Positions 17,171 through 26,701 of a DNA stretch of 64,000 nucleotides are shown in pieces (position 1 is the stretch's first letter; every line of letters begins with the position of its first letter). The position numbers and the translations under genes are program-made. This DNA comes from Marinomonas posidonica IVIA-Po-181 (GTDB lineage Bacteria; Pseudomonadota; Gammaproteobacteria; Pseudomonadales; Marinomonadaceae): the NCBI RefSeq assembly GCF_000214215.1, contig NC_015559.1, positions 2,963,001 to 3,027,000 of the forward strand, read 5' to 3'. The notes under the pieces were generated by a model. It had not been told where the DNA came from. It did not search any database and saw only the letters and a list, made by a program, of their open reading frames with translations.

Positions 17171-19375
17171 TTGAAACAAGCTCGACTCAAGCAACCCCTA
17201 GCCTTAGGGATTGTATCCATTGCATTTTGCTTCATCGTTTTGCTGGGGGGCTACTGGACTCAGTCTGCTAGTCACTCAATCGTTCATCAAAAATCCTCTA
17301 TCCTCAATGGCTTATCTCGTTCACAAGCTTCAGCTTTAGAGCGTCGCCTTGCATCTGCTTTTACTTCCGCCAAAATCATGTCTTATGAAGTTGAGCTACA
17401 CAATGGTCATTCACCATGGTTTGATAGCTATGCCAATCGACTCATCGAATCCATTGGCGGCATTGAAAACATCCAATTGGCACCAAATGGCATCATTCAA
17501 AAAATTTACCCTCTAGCCGGCAATGAAAAAGCCATCGGCTTAGACATTATCAACTCAACCAAATACCATGAAGCCACTCAGCAAGCCATTATCACTAAAA
17601 AGATGATCGCAATTGGCCCAGTATCACTCATACAAGGCGGTGTTGCCGTTATCAGCCGGGCGCCAATCTATTTAAATCGAGGTCAAGACAACGAGTCTTT
17701 TTGGGGCTTCGCGTCTTCACTTGTGTATTTAGACCATTTAATCGCCGCCACTCAATTAAAAGAGCTAGAACAAGACGGCTATCAGTATGAATTATGGCGT
17801 CCCCATAATGACAAAGAAGAACGCATTACGCTTTCTTCTTCCTCTGCCCCACTAAGCGATTTGAAATCTTCTAGCAAACTCATATTACCCGTCGGAACCT
17901 GGACTCTGACCATCAGTCAAAACATTGCCAATGAATTAGAAGCCAACCGCTTTAAAGGCTACTCCATTAGTTTCATTATCGGTATATTGCTGTCAATTGC
18001 TCTGTATGCGTTATTGATACAACCTTTGAAATTGAGCAAACTGGTAAAAGAAAAAACCGCAGCCCTGCAAGACCTAGCTTATCGAGACCCGTTAACCAGT
18101 CTACCCAACCGCCGTCATTTGCATGATAATTTACCCAACACCCTATATAAAAACCAATTACGAAGTCGTATTTCTGCTTTTATCTACTTCGATCTAGACA
18201 ATTTCAAACGCATTAATGATACCGTTGGTCACGACATTGGGGATCAGGTGCTCGTCATTATTGCTGACCGCCTCAATGCCCTTAAAGGTCTATCAGATCA
18301 AGTGGTACGTTTGGGTGGCGATGAGTTTGGCATCCTATTAGGCAATATTAAAAGTACTGAAGAAGCCGAATCCTTCGCGACAAAGATTCTGAAAAGCGTA
18401 CAAATTCCGATTACATTTAATCAACGAGAGTTCACCCTCAGCACAAGCCTAGGGATCGCCATGATTCCAGAACATGGTTATGACTTAGTCACCATAATGC
18501 AAAATGCCGACATGGCACTGTATCACGCAAAACAATTGGGCAAAAACCAGTTTTCCATGTACACAGAAAGCATGAAGGTCAACACTCATAACAGCATTAA
18601 GGCCGAAGATGACCTTTCTCAAGCACTGAAAAATCAAGAGTTCGTATTGTATTACCAGCCCCAATTTGATTTACATACTAATCATATCATTGGGGCCGAA
18701 GCACTGATTCGCTGGAATCACCCTGAAAAAGGTCTTATTTATCCAAATGAATTTATTCCAGTCGCGGAAAAGACCGGACAAATTGTCGAACTCGGCCATT
18801 GGGTCATTGAAACTGGCATCGCCTATTTAGCCGAACGTAAAGAAGCGGGATTATCTGACATATTATTGCACATCAATCTAGCGTCTAAACAATTGGCTGA
18901 CCCATATTTTGTCTGTCATGTTGAAAAACTCTTAATTCAGTATCAAGTTCCTGCTCGACAACTCGGCTTCGAGATTACTGAAACAGACATTCTTGAAGAC
19001 ATAGAATTGGCGAAAAGTCTGCTTAAGAGCCTCAAAAAAATGGGCGTTTGTATCGCGATTGATGATTTCGGCACAGGCTACTCTTCTCTTGCTCAGCTGA
19101 AAAACCTGCCAGTAGATTTATTGAAAATTGACCGCAATTTTATCAAAGACATTACCGAAGATGAAAATGACCGAAACATTGTCGAAGCGATTATTGCCAT
19201 GGCACACAAGCTCAATATCAAGGTTTTGACCGAAGGTATTGAAACCAGACAACAGTGGCAGATGCTTGCGGACTTCCAATGCAATTTTGGTCAGGGCTTC
19301 TATGTAAGTCGCGCGGTTGCGGCAGAAGCCTTCAATAAAACGCTTCCTACCATTCATCATAACGAAGAAAATTAA
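17171..19375 (+). CDS. CHASE-GGDEF-EAL cyclic-di-GMP protein
   Basis: The 734-residue protein starts at a TTG. It has one membrane segment at residues 12-32, a periplasmic CHASE-like sensor domain at about 55-230, and a second membrane segment at about 264-288. A diguanylate cyclase domain (DPLTSLPNRR; intact GGDEF near residue 381) and a phosphodiesterase domain (EALIRW near 509; DDFGTGYSSLAQLKNLPVD) follow. Both catalytic signatures look intact, so it could make or degrade cyclic-di-GMP. The RxxD inhibitory site expected just before GGDEF reads GLSD, so product inhibition is probably absent. The signal for the CHASE domain is unknown. It is monocistronic, ending at a bidirectional terminator. 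Confidence 0.9.
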   Translation: MKQARLKQPLALGIVSIAFCFIVLLGGYWTQSASHSIVHQKSSILNGLSRSQASALERRLASAFTSAKIMSYEVELHNGHSPWFDSYANRLIESIGGIENIQLAPNGIIQKIYPLAGNEKAIGLDIINSTKYHEATQQAIITKKMIAIGPVSLIQGGVAVISRAPIYLNRGQDNESFWGFASSLVYLDHLIAATQLKELEQDGYQYELWRPHNDKEERITLSSSSAPLSDLKSSSKLILPVGTWTLTISQNIANELEANRFKGYSISFIIGILLSIALYALLIQPLKLSKLVKEKTAALQDLAYRDPLTSLPNRRHLHDNLPNTLYKNQLRSRISAFIYFDLDNFKRINDTVGHDIGDQVLVIIADRLNALKGLSDQVVRLGGDEFGILLGNIKSTEEAESFATKILKSVQIPITFNQREFTLSTSLGIAMIPEHGYDLVTIMQNADMALYHAKQLGKNQFSMYTESMKVNTHNSIKAEDDLSQALKNQEFVLYYQPQFDLHTNHIIGAEALIRWNHPEKGLIYPNEFIPVAEKTGQIVELGHWVIETGIAYLAERKEAGLSDILLHINLASKQLADPYFVCHVEKLLIQYQVPARQLGFEITETDILEDIELAKSLLKSLKKMGVCIAIDDFGTGYSSLAQLKNLPVDLLKIDRNFIKDITEDENDRNIVEAIIAMAHKLNIKVLTEGIETRQQWQMLADFQCNFGQGFYVSRAVAAEAFNKTLPTIHHNEEN

Positions 19376-19387
19376 CGCTTAGGCAAT

Positions 19388-19421
19388 AAAAAACCCAAAT
19401 GCCAATGGCATTTGGGTTTTG
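19388..19421. terminator. Bidirectional terminator
   Basis: AAACCCAAATGCCA pairs with TGGCATTTGGGTTT, with A-rich and T-rich flanks on either side. It serves the GGDEF-EAL gene on the plus strand and ask on the minus strand. Confidence 0.9.
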
Positions 19422-19458
19422 ATATTTCAGAGCCGAGCCGTTTTACACGCTTAGCAAA

Positions 19459-20901
19459 TTAAGACGCTAAGCAAATTGCTCGACCATGGTTATGCACTTC
19501 GACCAAATCTTTATGAAGGCTACAGATCGCCTTTTCATAATCTTCTTCATCAATCACAAACTGCATGTCAACCTGACGCATGGATTGGTGCATTGCTAAG
19601 ACATTTACTTCTTGCTCTGCAATGGCTTTTACCGCTTTCGCTAGCATACCAGTGGTTTTCATATCACTGCCAATCGCCGATACAATGGCCACTTTACGCT
19701 GAGTGATTTCAGCATCAGCAAAACGATCACTTAATACCTTCATAACACGTTTTAATGTTTTCAGGTTAATCGCTAAGTAATGTGTAATGGTATTAGCATT
19801 GATGTCTTTGGCAATAATGTGAGCATTAAATTGATTCAATACTTTTAAAATAGCACCATCAAATTCATCAATGTCACCCGCCATATCTTGATCGAATAAC
19901 TCTACGGCAAACACACCTCGACAGCCTGCAATGATCTCAACACAAGGTGCATCACTGACATAGTCACCGGTTATTAATGTTCCAGTATGTTCTGGCTCAA
20001 AAGTATTTTTCACTCGAAGTGAAATGCCACTTTGACGCAAACCTTTCGCGGCTTTTGGATGAATGGCTTCCATCCCCAAATTTGCCAGTTGATCCGCCAC
20101 ATCATAGTTCGTTCGACCAATTGGCACGGCATTGGCTTCACCAACCAAACGCGGATCAGCACTGCTCAAGTGGAATTCTTTATGAATCACCGCTTCATGG
20201 GCTTTTGTCAAAACCGCAATGCGACTGAACGTCATTTCACTGTAACCACGATCAAAGGTCGACATCAAACCCGTTTCGCTGTGTGCATAGCCGGTTGTAA
20301 TTGGCAGCTCTGTGCTCAAATCTATGTCTTTAAAGGCATCTAAAATACGCTCATCTAAAGACATATGAACTGGACTGTTCCAGCCTGTTAAATCAACAAA
20401 TACAGCGTTTACACCATCACGTTGCAATAACTCTGCTGTGTTCCATGCACTGTGCGCTTCACCAATACTGGCCAACATTTCACGAACAGTCGATAAATGC
20501 TCGCTAATGGAAAAATGACCATGCTGACACAATCGATGTAGGTCTTCTAAGCATTCTTGCGCTTCTTGCAAACGACTACCAAGAAAAGCATCGGCTTTAT
20601 CTCGCAAATCCCCCACTTCAAACAATTCATGGTTGATCGCTATCATGGCTTCACGGACTTCCTGTAAGGCTGGAAACCAATGATTTTGTTTGCGTTCTTG
20701 TGCGAACAAAGCATAGACGCCAGCATCACCTGTTTTTTTGTGTTCCAACAGCTTATCTGTCATGCCACCGTAAGCAGATACCACAAATATACGATTGTAA
20801 AAATGGCCCGCTTGTGCCGGTTTAAAAATAATATTATCTCTAACCGAACAGTAGTCACTCATGGACGTACCGCCGATTTTCTCAACTGTATGTTGTCCCA
20901 T
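19459..20901 (-). CDS. ask: Aspartate kinase, ectoine-specific type
   Basis: The 480-residue protein phosphorylates aspartate to feed aspartate-semialdehyde, the precursor of ectoine. The nucleotide-binding start VEKIGGTSMSD is present, the kinase domain covers about the first 300 residues, and two ACT-like regulatory domains follow. It is the last gene of ectA-ectB-ectC-ask, the arrangement in which the specialised Ask_Ect isoenzyme, described as relatively insensitive to feedback control, is found. A gap of 146 bases from ectC leaves room for an internal promoter. It ends at a strong bidirectional terminator. Confidence 0.9.
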   Translation of the reverse strand: MGQHTVEKIGGTSMSDYCSVRDNIIFKPAQAGHFYNRIFVVSAYGGMTDKLLEHKKTGDAGVYALFAQERKQNHWFPALQEVREAMIAINHELFEVGDLRDKADAFLGSRLQEAQECLEDLHRLCQHGHFSISEHLSTVREMLASIGEAHSAWNTAELLQRDGVNAVFVDLTGWNSPVHMSLDERILDAFKDIDLSTELPITTGYAHSETGLMSTFDRGYSEMTFSRIAVLTKAHEAVIHKEFHLSSADPRLVGEANAVPIGRTNYDVADQLANLGMEAIHPKAAKGLRQSGISLRVKNTFEPEHTGTLITGDYVSDAPCVEIIAGCRGVFAVELFDQDMAGDIDEFDGAILKVLNQFNAHIIAKDINANTITHYLAINLKTLKRVMKVLSDRFADAEITQRKVAIVSAIGSDMKTTGMLAKAVKAIAEQEVNVLAMHQSMRQVDMQFVIDEEDYEKAICSLHKDLVEVHNHGRAICLAS

Positions 20902-21047
20902 TACGAATCCAATCTATATCAGGCAAAACACCCAAATCATGTAAAATTAAAAAAATTGCCGCTATATTGTCATAAGGCTGTAAAAAAATTAAGCACTATT
21001 CTCTGTTACAGTCGATTTTTGCGTATTTTACCCTTTATGAATGCTTC

Positions 21048-21437
21048 CTAATCAATTAGCTCGTAAGCACCTTCAGAATTATGCACTTCTTTGCCTGTGA
21101 TGGGTGGATTAAACACACAGGCCAGCTTCAATTCTTTAAAAGCCCGTAAAGTATGCGGATCATGCTTATCCAACACATACACAACTCCAGGTTTGATGGC
21201 GTGTTTCTGTCCCGTTTCACGGCTTTCCACTTCACCATCACCGGATATACAATACACAGACTCTAGGTGATTTTGATAATGCATATCAAAATCTTTGCCC
21301 TCATAGATGGTGGTAATATGGAAAGAAAAACCCATATTGTCTTCTTTCAATATCAGTCGCGTGCTTTCCCAGTTGCCATCAGGTGACACAACACGACGTT
21401 CGGTTTTTTCACATTCCACTAAATCACGTGAAAACAT
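21048..21437 (-). CDS. ectC: L-ectoine synthase
   Basis: The 129-residue cupin cyclises N-gamma-acetyl-diaminobutyrate to ectoine in the cytosol, the last step of the pathway. It starts [16 protein letters not shown]. The metal-binding and product-binding segments [18 protein letters not shown] and [13 protein letters not shown] are characteristic. It lies 57 bases after ectB in the ect operon. Confidence 0.95.
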   Translation of the reverse strand: MFSRDLVECEKTERRVVSPDGNWESTRLILKEDNMGFSFHITTIYEGKDFDMHYQNHLESVYCISGDGEVESRETGQKHAIKPGVVYVLDKHDPHTLRAFKELKLACVFNPPITGKEVHNSEGAYELID

Positions 21438-21494
21438 AAATCCCTCTTAAAATCGGTTCTTAATGAAATGTTATTCAATAAATAACACGATGGA

Positions 21495-22808
21495 TTACAC
21501 CGCAATGTCGTAATTCTCATCAAAGTAACTTTTGGCTTCTGGCATATCGTCTTCCTTCGCACAAATCTCGCGAATCGACTTTTCTAGGATATCAATGCCT
21601 TCTTTTAAGTCTTGATCGCAGATGGTCAATGGACATAAGAATTTAACCACCTGATCGTCCGCACCCGAGGTTTCAATCATCAAACCATGCTGGAAACATT
21701 TCTTTGTGATTTTATTGGCTAGCTCACCACTCACACAATTAATACCACGCATCATGCCGCGACCATGTAAGGTGAAATTACCTTCTCCAAACTCACTCAC
21801 AATGGCCTGTGTACGTTGATGGATATATTCACCTTTACGTTTAATTTCTTTTTCAAACTCATCGTTTTGCCAATAGGTTTCGATGGCTTCTTTTGCTGTC
21901 ACAAAGGCCAAATTATTACCACGGAAAGTACCGTTATGTTCACCAGGTTTCCATTCATCCAATTCTGGGCGCATCAACACCACAGCAAAAGGTAAGCCAT
22001 AACCACTTAAAGATTTTGACATGGTCACAATATCAGGCTGAATATCAGCATCTTCGAAGCTAAAGAAAGTACCAGTACGACCACAACCGGCTTGAATATC
22101 ATCAATAATCAATAACACATCGTGTTTTTTACAAACAGCTTCTAGGTTTTGTAACCAATTAAAGCTTGCGGCATTAATGCCTCCCTCACCCTGAACGGTT
22201 TCCACTATCACCGCAGCCGGAATGTCCACACCACTACTGGAATCTGAAAAAACCTTGTCTAAATATTCCGTCGTTTCGATACCGTCTCCCAAGTAACCAT
22301 CAAAAGGAACCGTTGACACTCCAGCGCCAAGGTTAGTCCCAGCAGCACCACGGTGATGGGAATTACCGGTAACAGATAACGCTCCCAAACTGCAACCATG
22401 GAAACCGTTCGTAAAACTCACTATGTTTTCGCGCCCCGTTACATTACGAGCCAGCTTCAATGCGGCTTCAACGGCATTAGTACCTGTTGGACCTGTAAAC
22501 TGCATAACATACTCTAGACCACGAGGCTCTAAAATGTGCTTTTTAAAACTTTGCAAAAACTCACCTTTCGCCTTGGTGTGCATATCAAGGCCGTGAGTGA
22601 TGCCATCTTCTAGAATGTACTCAACTAATTTTTTCTTAAAAATTGGATTGTTGTGGCCATAATTCAAGGTGCCAGCTCCCGCCAAAAAGTCCAGATACTT
22701 ATTACCTTCTTGATCAAATAGGTGAGCCCCTAGTGCGCGATGAAAAACACGTGGAAATGAACGAGCATAGGACTGAACTTCGGATTCAATCTCAGCAAAT
22801 ATTTTCAT
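21495..22808 (-). CDS. ectB: Diaminobutyrate-2-oxoglutarate aminotransferase
   Basis: The 437-residue class III PLP aminotransferase converts aspartate-semialdehyde to L-2,4-diaminobutyrate with glutamate as donor. The PLP-binding lysine lies in SKSLSGYG near residue 265, preceded by the [12 protein letters not shown] motif. The N-terminus [19 protein letters not shown] matches ectoine-type EctB proteins. The gene follows ectA after 51 bases. Confidence 0.95.
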   Translation of the reverse strand: MKIFAEIESEVQSYARSFPRVFHRALGAHLFDQEGNKYLDFLAGAGTLNYGHNNPIFKKKLVEYILEDGITHGLDMHTKAKGEFLQSFKKHILEPRGLEYVMQFTGPTGTNAVEAALKLARNVTGRENIVSFTNGFHGCSLGALSVTGNSHHRGAAGTNLGAGVSTVPFDGYLGDGIETTEYLDKVFSDSSSGVDIPAAVIVETVQGEGGINAASFNWLQNLEAVCKKHDVLLIIDDIQAGCGRTGTFFSFEDADIQPDIVTMSKSLSGYGLPFAVVLMRPELDEWKPGEHNGTFRGNNLAFVTAKEAIETYWQNDEFEKEIKRKGEYIHQRTQAIVSEFGEGNFTLHGRGMMRGINCVSGELANKITKKCFQHGLMIETSGADDQVVKFLCPLTICDQDLKEGIDILEKSIREICAKEDDMPEAKSYFDENYDIAV

Positions 22809-22859
22809 AGTAAGCTTCCTTTTTTATTCAAATAATATATAACGTAATCCGTCGCTAAA

Positions 22860-23360
22860 TTAGCGACGGATCGGACCGATCTCAGCCAAAAACTCAGTGT
22901 CGTGTTGACCGTTAAAATGCAACTCTTGATCAAACTGAATAGACTCTTTAAAGTCAGTCTCCAGCTGTTTAGATAAGCCTCTGAATAACGCCCAAGATGC
23001 TTGATTCGATTTAGTAATGGTCGTGTGTATAAATTTGACCTCGACACACGACTGCCGTGTTAGTAGGTTCACAACCATCTTTTTCGCCAAGCCTTCTCCA
23101 CGAGCTGATTCACTGACAGCGACCTGCCATATAAATAACGTACTAGGATCATTTGGTAAGACATACCCAGACACAAAGCCAACCAACTCTTGAGTATCAT
23201 TGCGTTTCGCCGCCACACAGGTATCTGCAAAGTGCGACGTTTGCAGAAGGTTGCAATAAACTGAATTAGCATCCAAAGGCGGGCATTTTTTGACCAACCC
23301 ATACACATTTGCACCATCTTCTGGCACAGGCTTTTTGAGAACAATATTACTGACTGACAT
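22860..23360 (-). CDS. ectA: Diaminobutyrate acetyltransferase
   Basis: The 166-residue GNAT enzyme acetylates the gamma-amino group of diaminobutyrate. The acetyl-CoA binding segment VSESARGEGLAKKMV (about residues 83-97) carries the R/Q-x-x-G-x-G/A signature. It is the first gene of the ect operon; the promoter should lie within 23361-23788. Confidence 0.92.
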   Translation of the reverse strand: MSVSNIVLKKPVPEDGANVYGLVKKCPPLDANSVYCNLLQTSHFADTCVAAKRNDTQELVGFVSGYVLPNDPSTLFIWQVAVSESARGEGLAKKMVVNLLTRQSCVEVKFIHTTITKSNQASWALFRGLSKQLETDFKESIQFDQELHFNGQHDTEFLAEIGPIRR

Positions 23361-23788
23361 AATCCCTCTTAATTTAATTTGATCTCAAAGTAAAAGCACA
23401 AAACAACCCTAAAAAAATGACGAAAAAAAGCATAAAATCCCCCTAAATGACGGAATATATAGAAAACAAAGGGTATTTAATTTGATGCCTAATTATTATA
23501 CATGGAATGTTTTATCAATCCACAAATAATTAGATGTCTAACTATATGGCTTTTTTAATAATTCAAAAATGAAACCAAAGATGCACAACAAAGAGACAAA
23601 AAATAAACAAAGTGACAAGAAAAGAGCATTTTATGTTGCAAATGGCCGTTAAAATTCGGAAAATCCGCCCCCTAATCGAAGATGGCATGATGAATAGTAA
23701 GGCCCCCAAGTCAAAATAAGAACTTACCAAGGCCTCTTAATATGTTCACTTCGATCTCGTTTTACGGTTTCAACAAATAGAGATAACT
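23361..23788. promoter_or_regulatory. Divergent control region of the ect operon and the sodium symporter
   Basis: This 428-bp AT-rich region has no gene. It contains a 12-bp palindrome TTAGATGTCTAA at 23530-23541 and an overlapping 9-bp inverted repeat, CTAATTATT (23489-23497) with AATAATTAG (23525-23533). These have the size and symmetry of MarR-type operators, but they lie about 170 bases from ectA, so their target promoter is unclear. On the minus strand TTGTTT and TATATA-like elements near 23450-23475 could form an ectA promoter. Confidence 0.4.
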
Positions 23789-25147
23789 ATGAATAATAAA
23801 ACATCAATCCAAGGCTCTTGGGCTAGCCGATGGATTTTCATTCTAGCGGCAACAGGCTCAGCTGTAGGTCTGGGTAACATCTGGAAATTTCCTTACATAA
23901 CAGGTGAAAACGGTGGCGGTGCATTCGTACTGGTTTACCTAGCTTGTATTCTATTAGTCGGCATTCCAATCATGATGGCAGAAGTCTTTATTGGACGCCG
24001 AGCTCGTAAGAACCCAATTAATGCATTAAAAGATGTCGCGGAAGAGTCAGAAGGCTCAAAATCGTGGAGCATCATCGGCCTAATGGGGATGCTAGCTGGC
24101 GTCTTGATCTTCTCTTTCTACTCTGTCGTTGGTGGCTGGGTACTGCATTACATCAAAATCATGCTAACGGGGGAGATGCTTGGGGTAACTTCTGACCAAG
24201 CGGGCGCCGCATTTGGCGGTTTGCTTGAAGATCCAAGCACTTTATTATTTTGGCACACTCTATTTAGCATTATGACGGTGGCCGTGGTGGCTGCAGGTGT
24301 CAACAAAGGCATTGAAACCGTAACGCGCGTTATGATGCCAGCCTTATTTGTTCTATTGTTGATCCTACTAGGTTACGCAATGACAACTGGTAGCTTCGGT
24401 GAAGGCTGGGACTTCATGTTCAAAGTCGATTTCAGTGCCTTGACTTGGAATTCTGCTCTGATTGCCCTAGGTCATTCATTCTTCACCCTATCATTGGGCA
24501 TGGGAACCATCATGGCATACGGTTCTTATATGACGAAGCAAGCGTCAATCGGTAAAACTGTCTTGACCATAGGTGCTTTGGATACCTTGGTCGCACTAGT
24601 CGCTGGTCTAGCCATTTTCCCAATCATTTTTGCGAATAACATGGATCCAGGTGCAGGCCCAGGTTTGATGTTCATTTCTCTGCCTGTTGCATTCGGTCAA
24701 ATGCCATTTGGCCAACTGTTCGGTACTCTATTCTTCGTACTCGTTGGCGTGGCGGCTTGGACATCTGCAATTTCACTACTTGAACCTACCGTAGCTTTCT
24801 TGGTAGAGAAATTCAAAATAAAACGCATTACCGCTTCAATCGCACTTGGCATTGTTGTGTGGGCTCTTGGTATTGCTTGTCTAGGTTCTTTCAGCTTCCT
24901 GTCAGATGTTACCTTCTTCGGTAAAAACACCTTTGACTTCCTAGACTATATTACCGCTAATATTATGCTGCCATTAGGTGGTATCTTGATTTCATTGTTT
25001 GCTGGCTGGGTTGTTAAAGACAAGTTTGCACAAGATGAATTACAACTTTCGAACGGCATGTTCAAACTTTGGAACCTCTCTATGAAGTTCACAGCACCGA
25101 TTGCTGTTGCCATCGTTCTGTACTTCTTGATCAATCCTCTAAGCTAA
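23789..25147 (+). CDS. Sodium-dependent transporter, NSS (SNF) family
   Basis: The 452-residue membrane protein belongs to the neurotransmitter:sodium symporter family. The first helix carries GSAVGLGNIWKFPYITGENG, whose unwound centre binds sodium and substrate, and GHSFFTLSLGMG marks helix 6. About eleven membrane segments are predicted, as in the bacterial tyrosine and tryptophan transporters of the Tyt1/MhsT type. The substrate is probably an amino acid. It is divergent from ectA and monocistronic, with a terminator at 25167. Confidence 0.9.
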   Translation: MNNKTSIQGSWASRWIFILAATGSAVGLGNIWKFPYITGENGGGAFVLVYLACILLVGIPIMMAEVFIGRRARKNPINALKDVAEESEGSKSWSIIGLMGMLAGVLIFSFYSVVGGWVLHYIKIMLTGEMLGVTSDQAGAAFGGLLEDPSTLLFWHTLFSIMTVAVVAAGVNKGIETVTRVMMPALFVLLLILLGYAMTTGSFGEGWDFMFKVDFSALTWNSALIALGHSFFTLSLGMGTIMAYGSYMTKQASIGKTVLTIGALDTLVALVAGLAIFPIIFANNMDPGAGPGLMFISLPVAFGQMPFGQLFGTLFFVLVGVAAWTSAISLLEPTVAFLVEKFKIKRITASIALGIVVWALGIACLGSFSFLSDVTFFGKNTFDFLDYITANIMLPLGGILISLFAGWVVKDKFAQDELQLSNGMFKLWNLSMKFTAPIAVAIVLYFLINPLS

Positions 25148-25166
25148 TTAGTCGCTTGATCAAAGC

Positions 25167-25201
25167 AATGCCGCTGATCTGTATAGACAGCGGCATTTTT
25201 T
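25167..25201 (+). terminator. Rho-independent terminator of the sodium symporter
   Basis: AATGCCGCT pairs with AGCGGCATT around a 13-base loop, followed by TTTTT. Confidence 0.88.
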
Positions 25202-25219
25202 ATGCTTGAAAGATTGCAT

Positions 25220-25459
25220 CTAAATAGAACGTAACGCATAGCTTTCACCAGCATTTTGGATGGATTGTTTAATCTCCATTGTGGCATTCGATTTTGACAT
25301 TTTAATCCAAATTTTTTCATGGAAGTAAAAAGCCACCGTGTTGATCGCAGGTTCCACAATGGCGACTAAACCTCCCACCAAAAAACTCCCCGTTATTAAA
25401 TACGCCACAGTGAACGCAATGGAAAAGTGCATCACAGCAAAAGTCATTGTTTTAATCAT
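25220..25459 (-). CDS. DUF2061 small membrane protein
   Basis: The 79-residue protein has the DUF2061 pattern: an N-terminal membrane segment, TGSFLVGGLVAIVEPAINTV, then FYFHEKIWIKM. It is an inner-membrane protein of unknown function. It lies between convergent and co-directional neighbours with no visible partner. Confidence 0.75.
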   Translation of the reverse strand: MIKTMTFAVMHFSIAFTVAYLITGSFLVGGLVAIVEPAINTVAFYFHEKIWIKMSKSNATMEIKQSIQNAGESYALRSI

Positions 25460-25572
25460 TGTCTATCTCCCCTCTTGATTTAATATTTATATTAGCGAAG
25501 AAAGATAAATTGCTAAAATTTATAATATAGATAAGGTTGATAGTTTTTCTTATGCCTTTTGGATATTGGGTA

Positions 25573-26511
25573 CTATTTACTTAGCTCATAGATACAAGCT
25601 TGTATGCCTTCCATGCTGTCCGACATCACGCTGACTTGCCCCACTTTAGTTTTTGACAACTCATTCGCCGCCAGCCAAAAACTCGCCCCGACGGCCACAG
25701 TAGTGGTTTGCCAAGCGGTCATATTATCCAATACATTGTCCACTCGACTGGCCAACTCGTTTTCACAAAACACCAACACCGCATTAAGATTTAAATGACG
25801 AACCAATGCGTGCCAATCTTCATAATGTTGCGGCGTCATAATCAACTGACAACGAATACCTTTATCTAAAAACATAGCCGCAGCCATATGTGCTGACAAC
25901 AAACGTTGACAAGACAAGCCTGTAATCAACACCTCTTTGTCTGCTGCTTTCTGTTGCACCTTCCAACTGCTTATTCGATTACTCAAACAAGCTAACAAAA
26001 CAGACTCTGCAAAAGCCAATTGCGCTCCCTTGGGAAGCATCTCTAAGCTAGGCATTAACCAGTCACGTATAGCAATTTCAGCTGGGTATTGAGAAAAAAT
26101 TTGCTGATAAAGTTGCTCTATTTTAGTTTCTTGATATCGCTTTGCAGCATCCACTAAATCCTCACGCCATTGCAGCCATTCATTATTCGATTGGGTATCA
26201 GCAACCATTCCCTCTTGTTCATTACTTTGATCAAGCAGTGCACGCACTTTACTCACCGCGACACCTTGTTGAATCCATTTCATAATAGCGTCAACTCGAA
26301 CTACATCCGCCTGATCATAGAGTCGATGACCTTTTCCTGTTCGCTTTGGTTTTAGCAAACCGTAACGTCTTTCCCAAGCTCTTAACGTAACGGAATTCAC
26401 GCCTGTTTTCAGAGACAGTTCTCGAATAGGGAACAAGTTAGGTGTAGATAAATCCCCTAATTCGTTGTCTTGATGCGTTTTTTCAGAAAAGCCTTGCTCT
26501 ACTTTATTCAT
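25573..26511 (-). CDS. MerR family regulator, LitR/CarH-like architecture
   Basis: I chose ATG at 26511 because GGAAATAG lies upstream; the product is 312 residues. An N-terminal MerR helix-turn-helix occupies about residues 25-95 (FPIRELSLKTGVNSVTLRAW, then GKGHRLYDQADV). A C-terminal region has the layout of a four-helix bundle plus Rossmann-like cobalamin domain. The cobalamin ligands are not visible: the helical EH pair reads ES (AFAESVLLA), and the lower-ligand histidine motif reads GLSCQRLLSAH. It is divergent from an oxidoreductase-DUF523-photolyase operon. LitR-type regulators repress such genes in the dark, and this is probably the local repressor, perhaps without B12 as chromophore. 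Confidence 0.8.
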   Translation of the reverse strand: MNKVEQGFSEKTHQDNELGDLSTPNLFPIRELSLKTGVNSVTLRAWERRYGLLKPKRTGKGHRLYDQADVVRVDAIMKWIQQGVAVSKVRALLDQSNEQEGMVADTQSNNEWLQWREDLVDAAKRYQETKIEQLYQQIFSQYPAEIAIRDWLMPSLEMLPKGAQLAFAESVLLACLSNRISSWKVQQKAADKEVLITGLSCQRLLSAHMAAAMFLDKGIRCQLIMTPQHYEDWHALVRHLNLNAVLVFCENELASRVDNVLDNMTAWQTTTVAVGASFWLAANELSKTKVGQVSVMSDSMEGIQACIYELSK

Positions 26512-26612
26512 ATCTATTTCCAATCATTCAATATTGACTTTATTCCCATCACGTAACACTTCCTTGAGGCAATCTATTCATAGTGGTCTAAACTTAAAAC
26601 ACCCATAAAAAC

Positions 26613-26674
26613 TATACAAATATTTTTTTGTACAATTTTATTGATTTTCTTATACAAAGTTCTATATTGTATAA
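26613..26674. promoter_or_regulatory. Two MerR-type operators and a promoter for the photolyase operon
   Basis: TTATACAA at 26650-26657 and TTGTATAA at 26667-26674 form a perfect inverted repeat with a 9-base spacer. A second, imperfect copy has TATACAA (26613-26619) and TTGTACA (26628-26634). A promoter-like TTGATT (26641-26646) and TATATT (26664-26669) are 17 bases apart, with the first palindrome overlapping the -10 region, as expected for repression. It lies between the divergent regulator and the operon start. Confidence 0.6.
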
Positions 26675-26701
26675 GAATGCAATTTGCAGAGGCAAAAAAT
26701 C

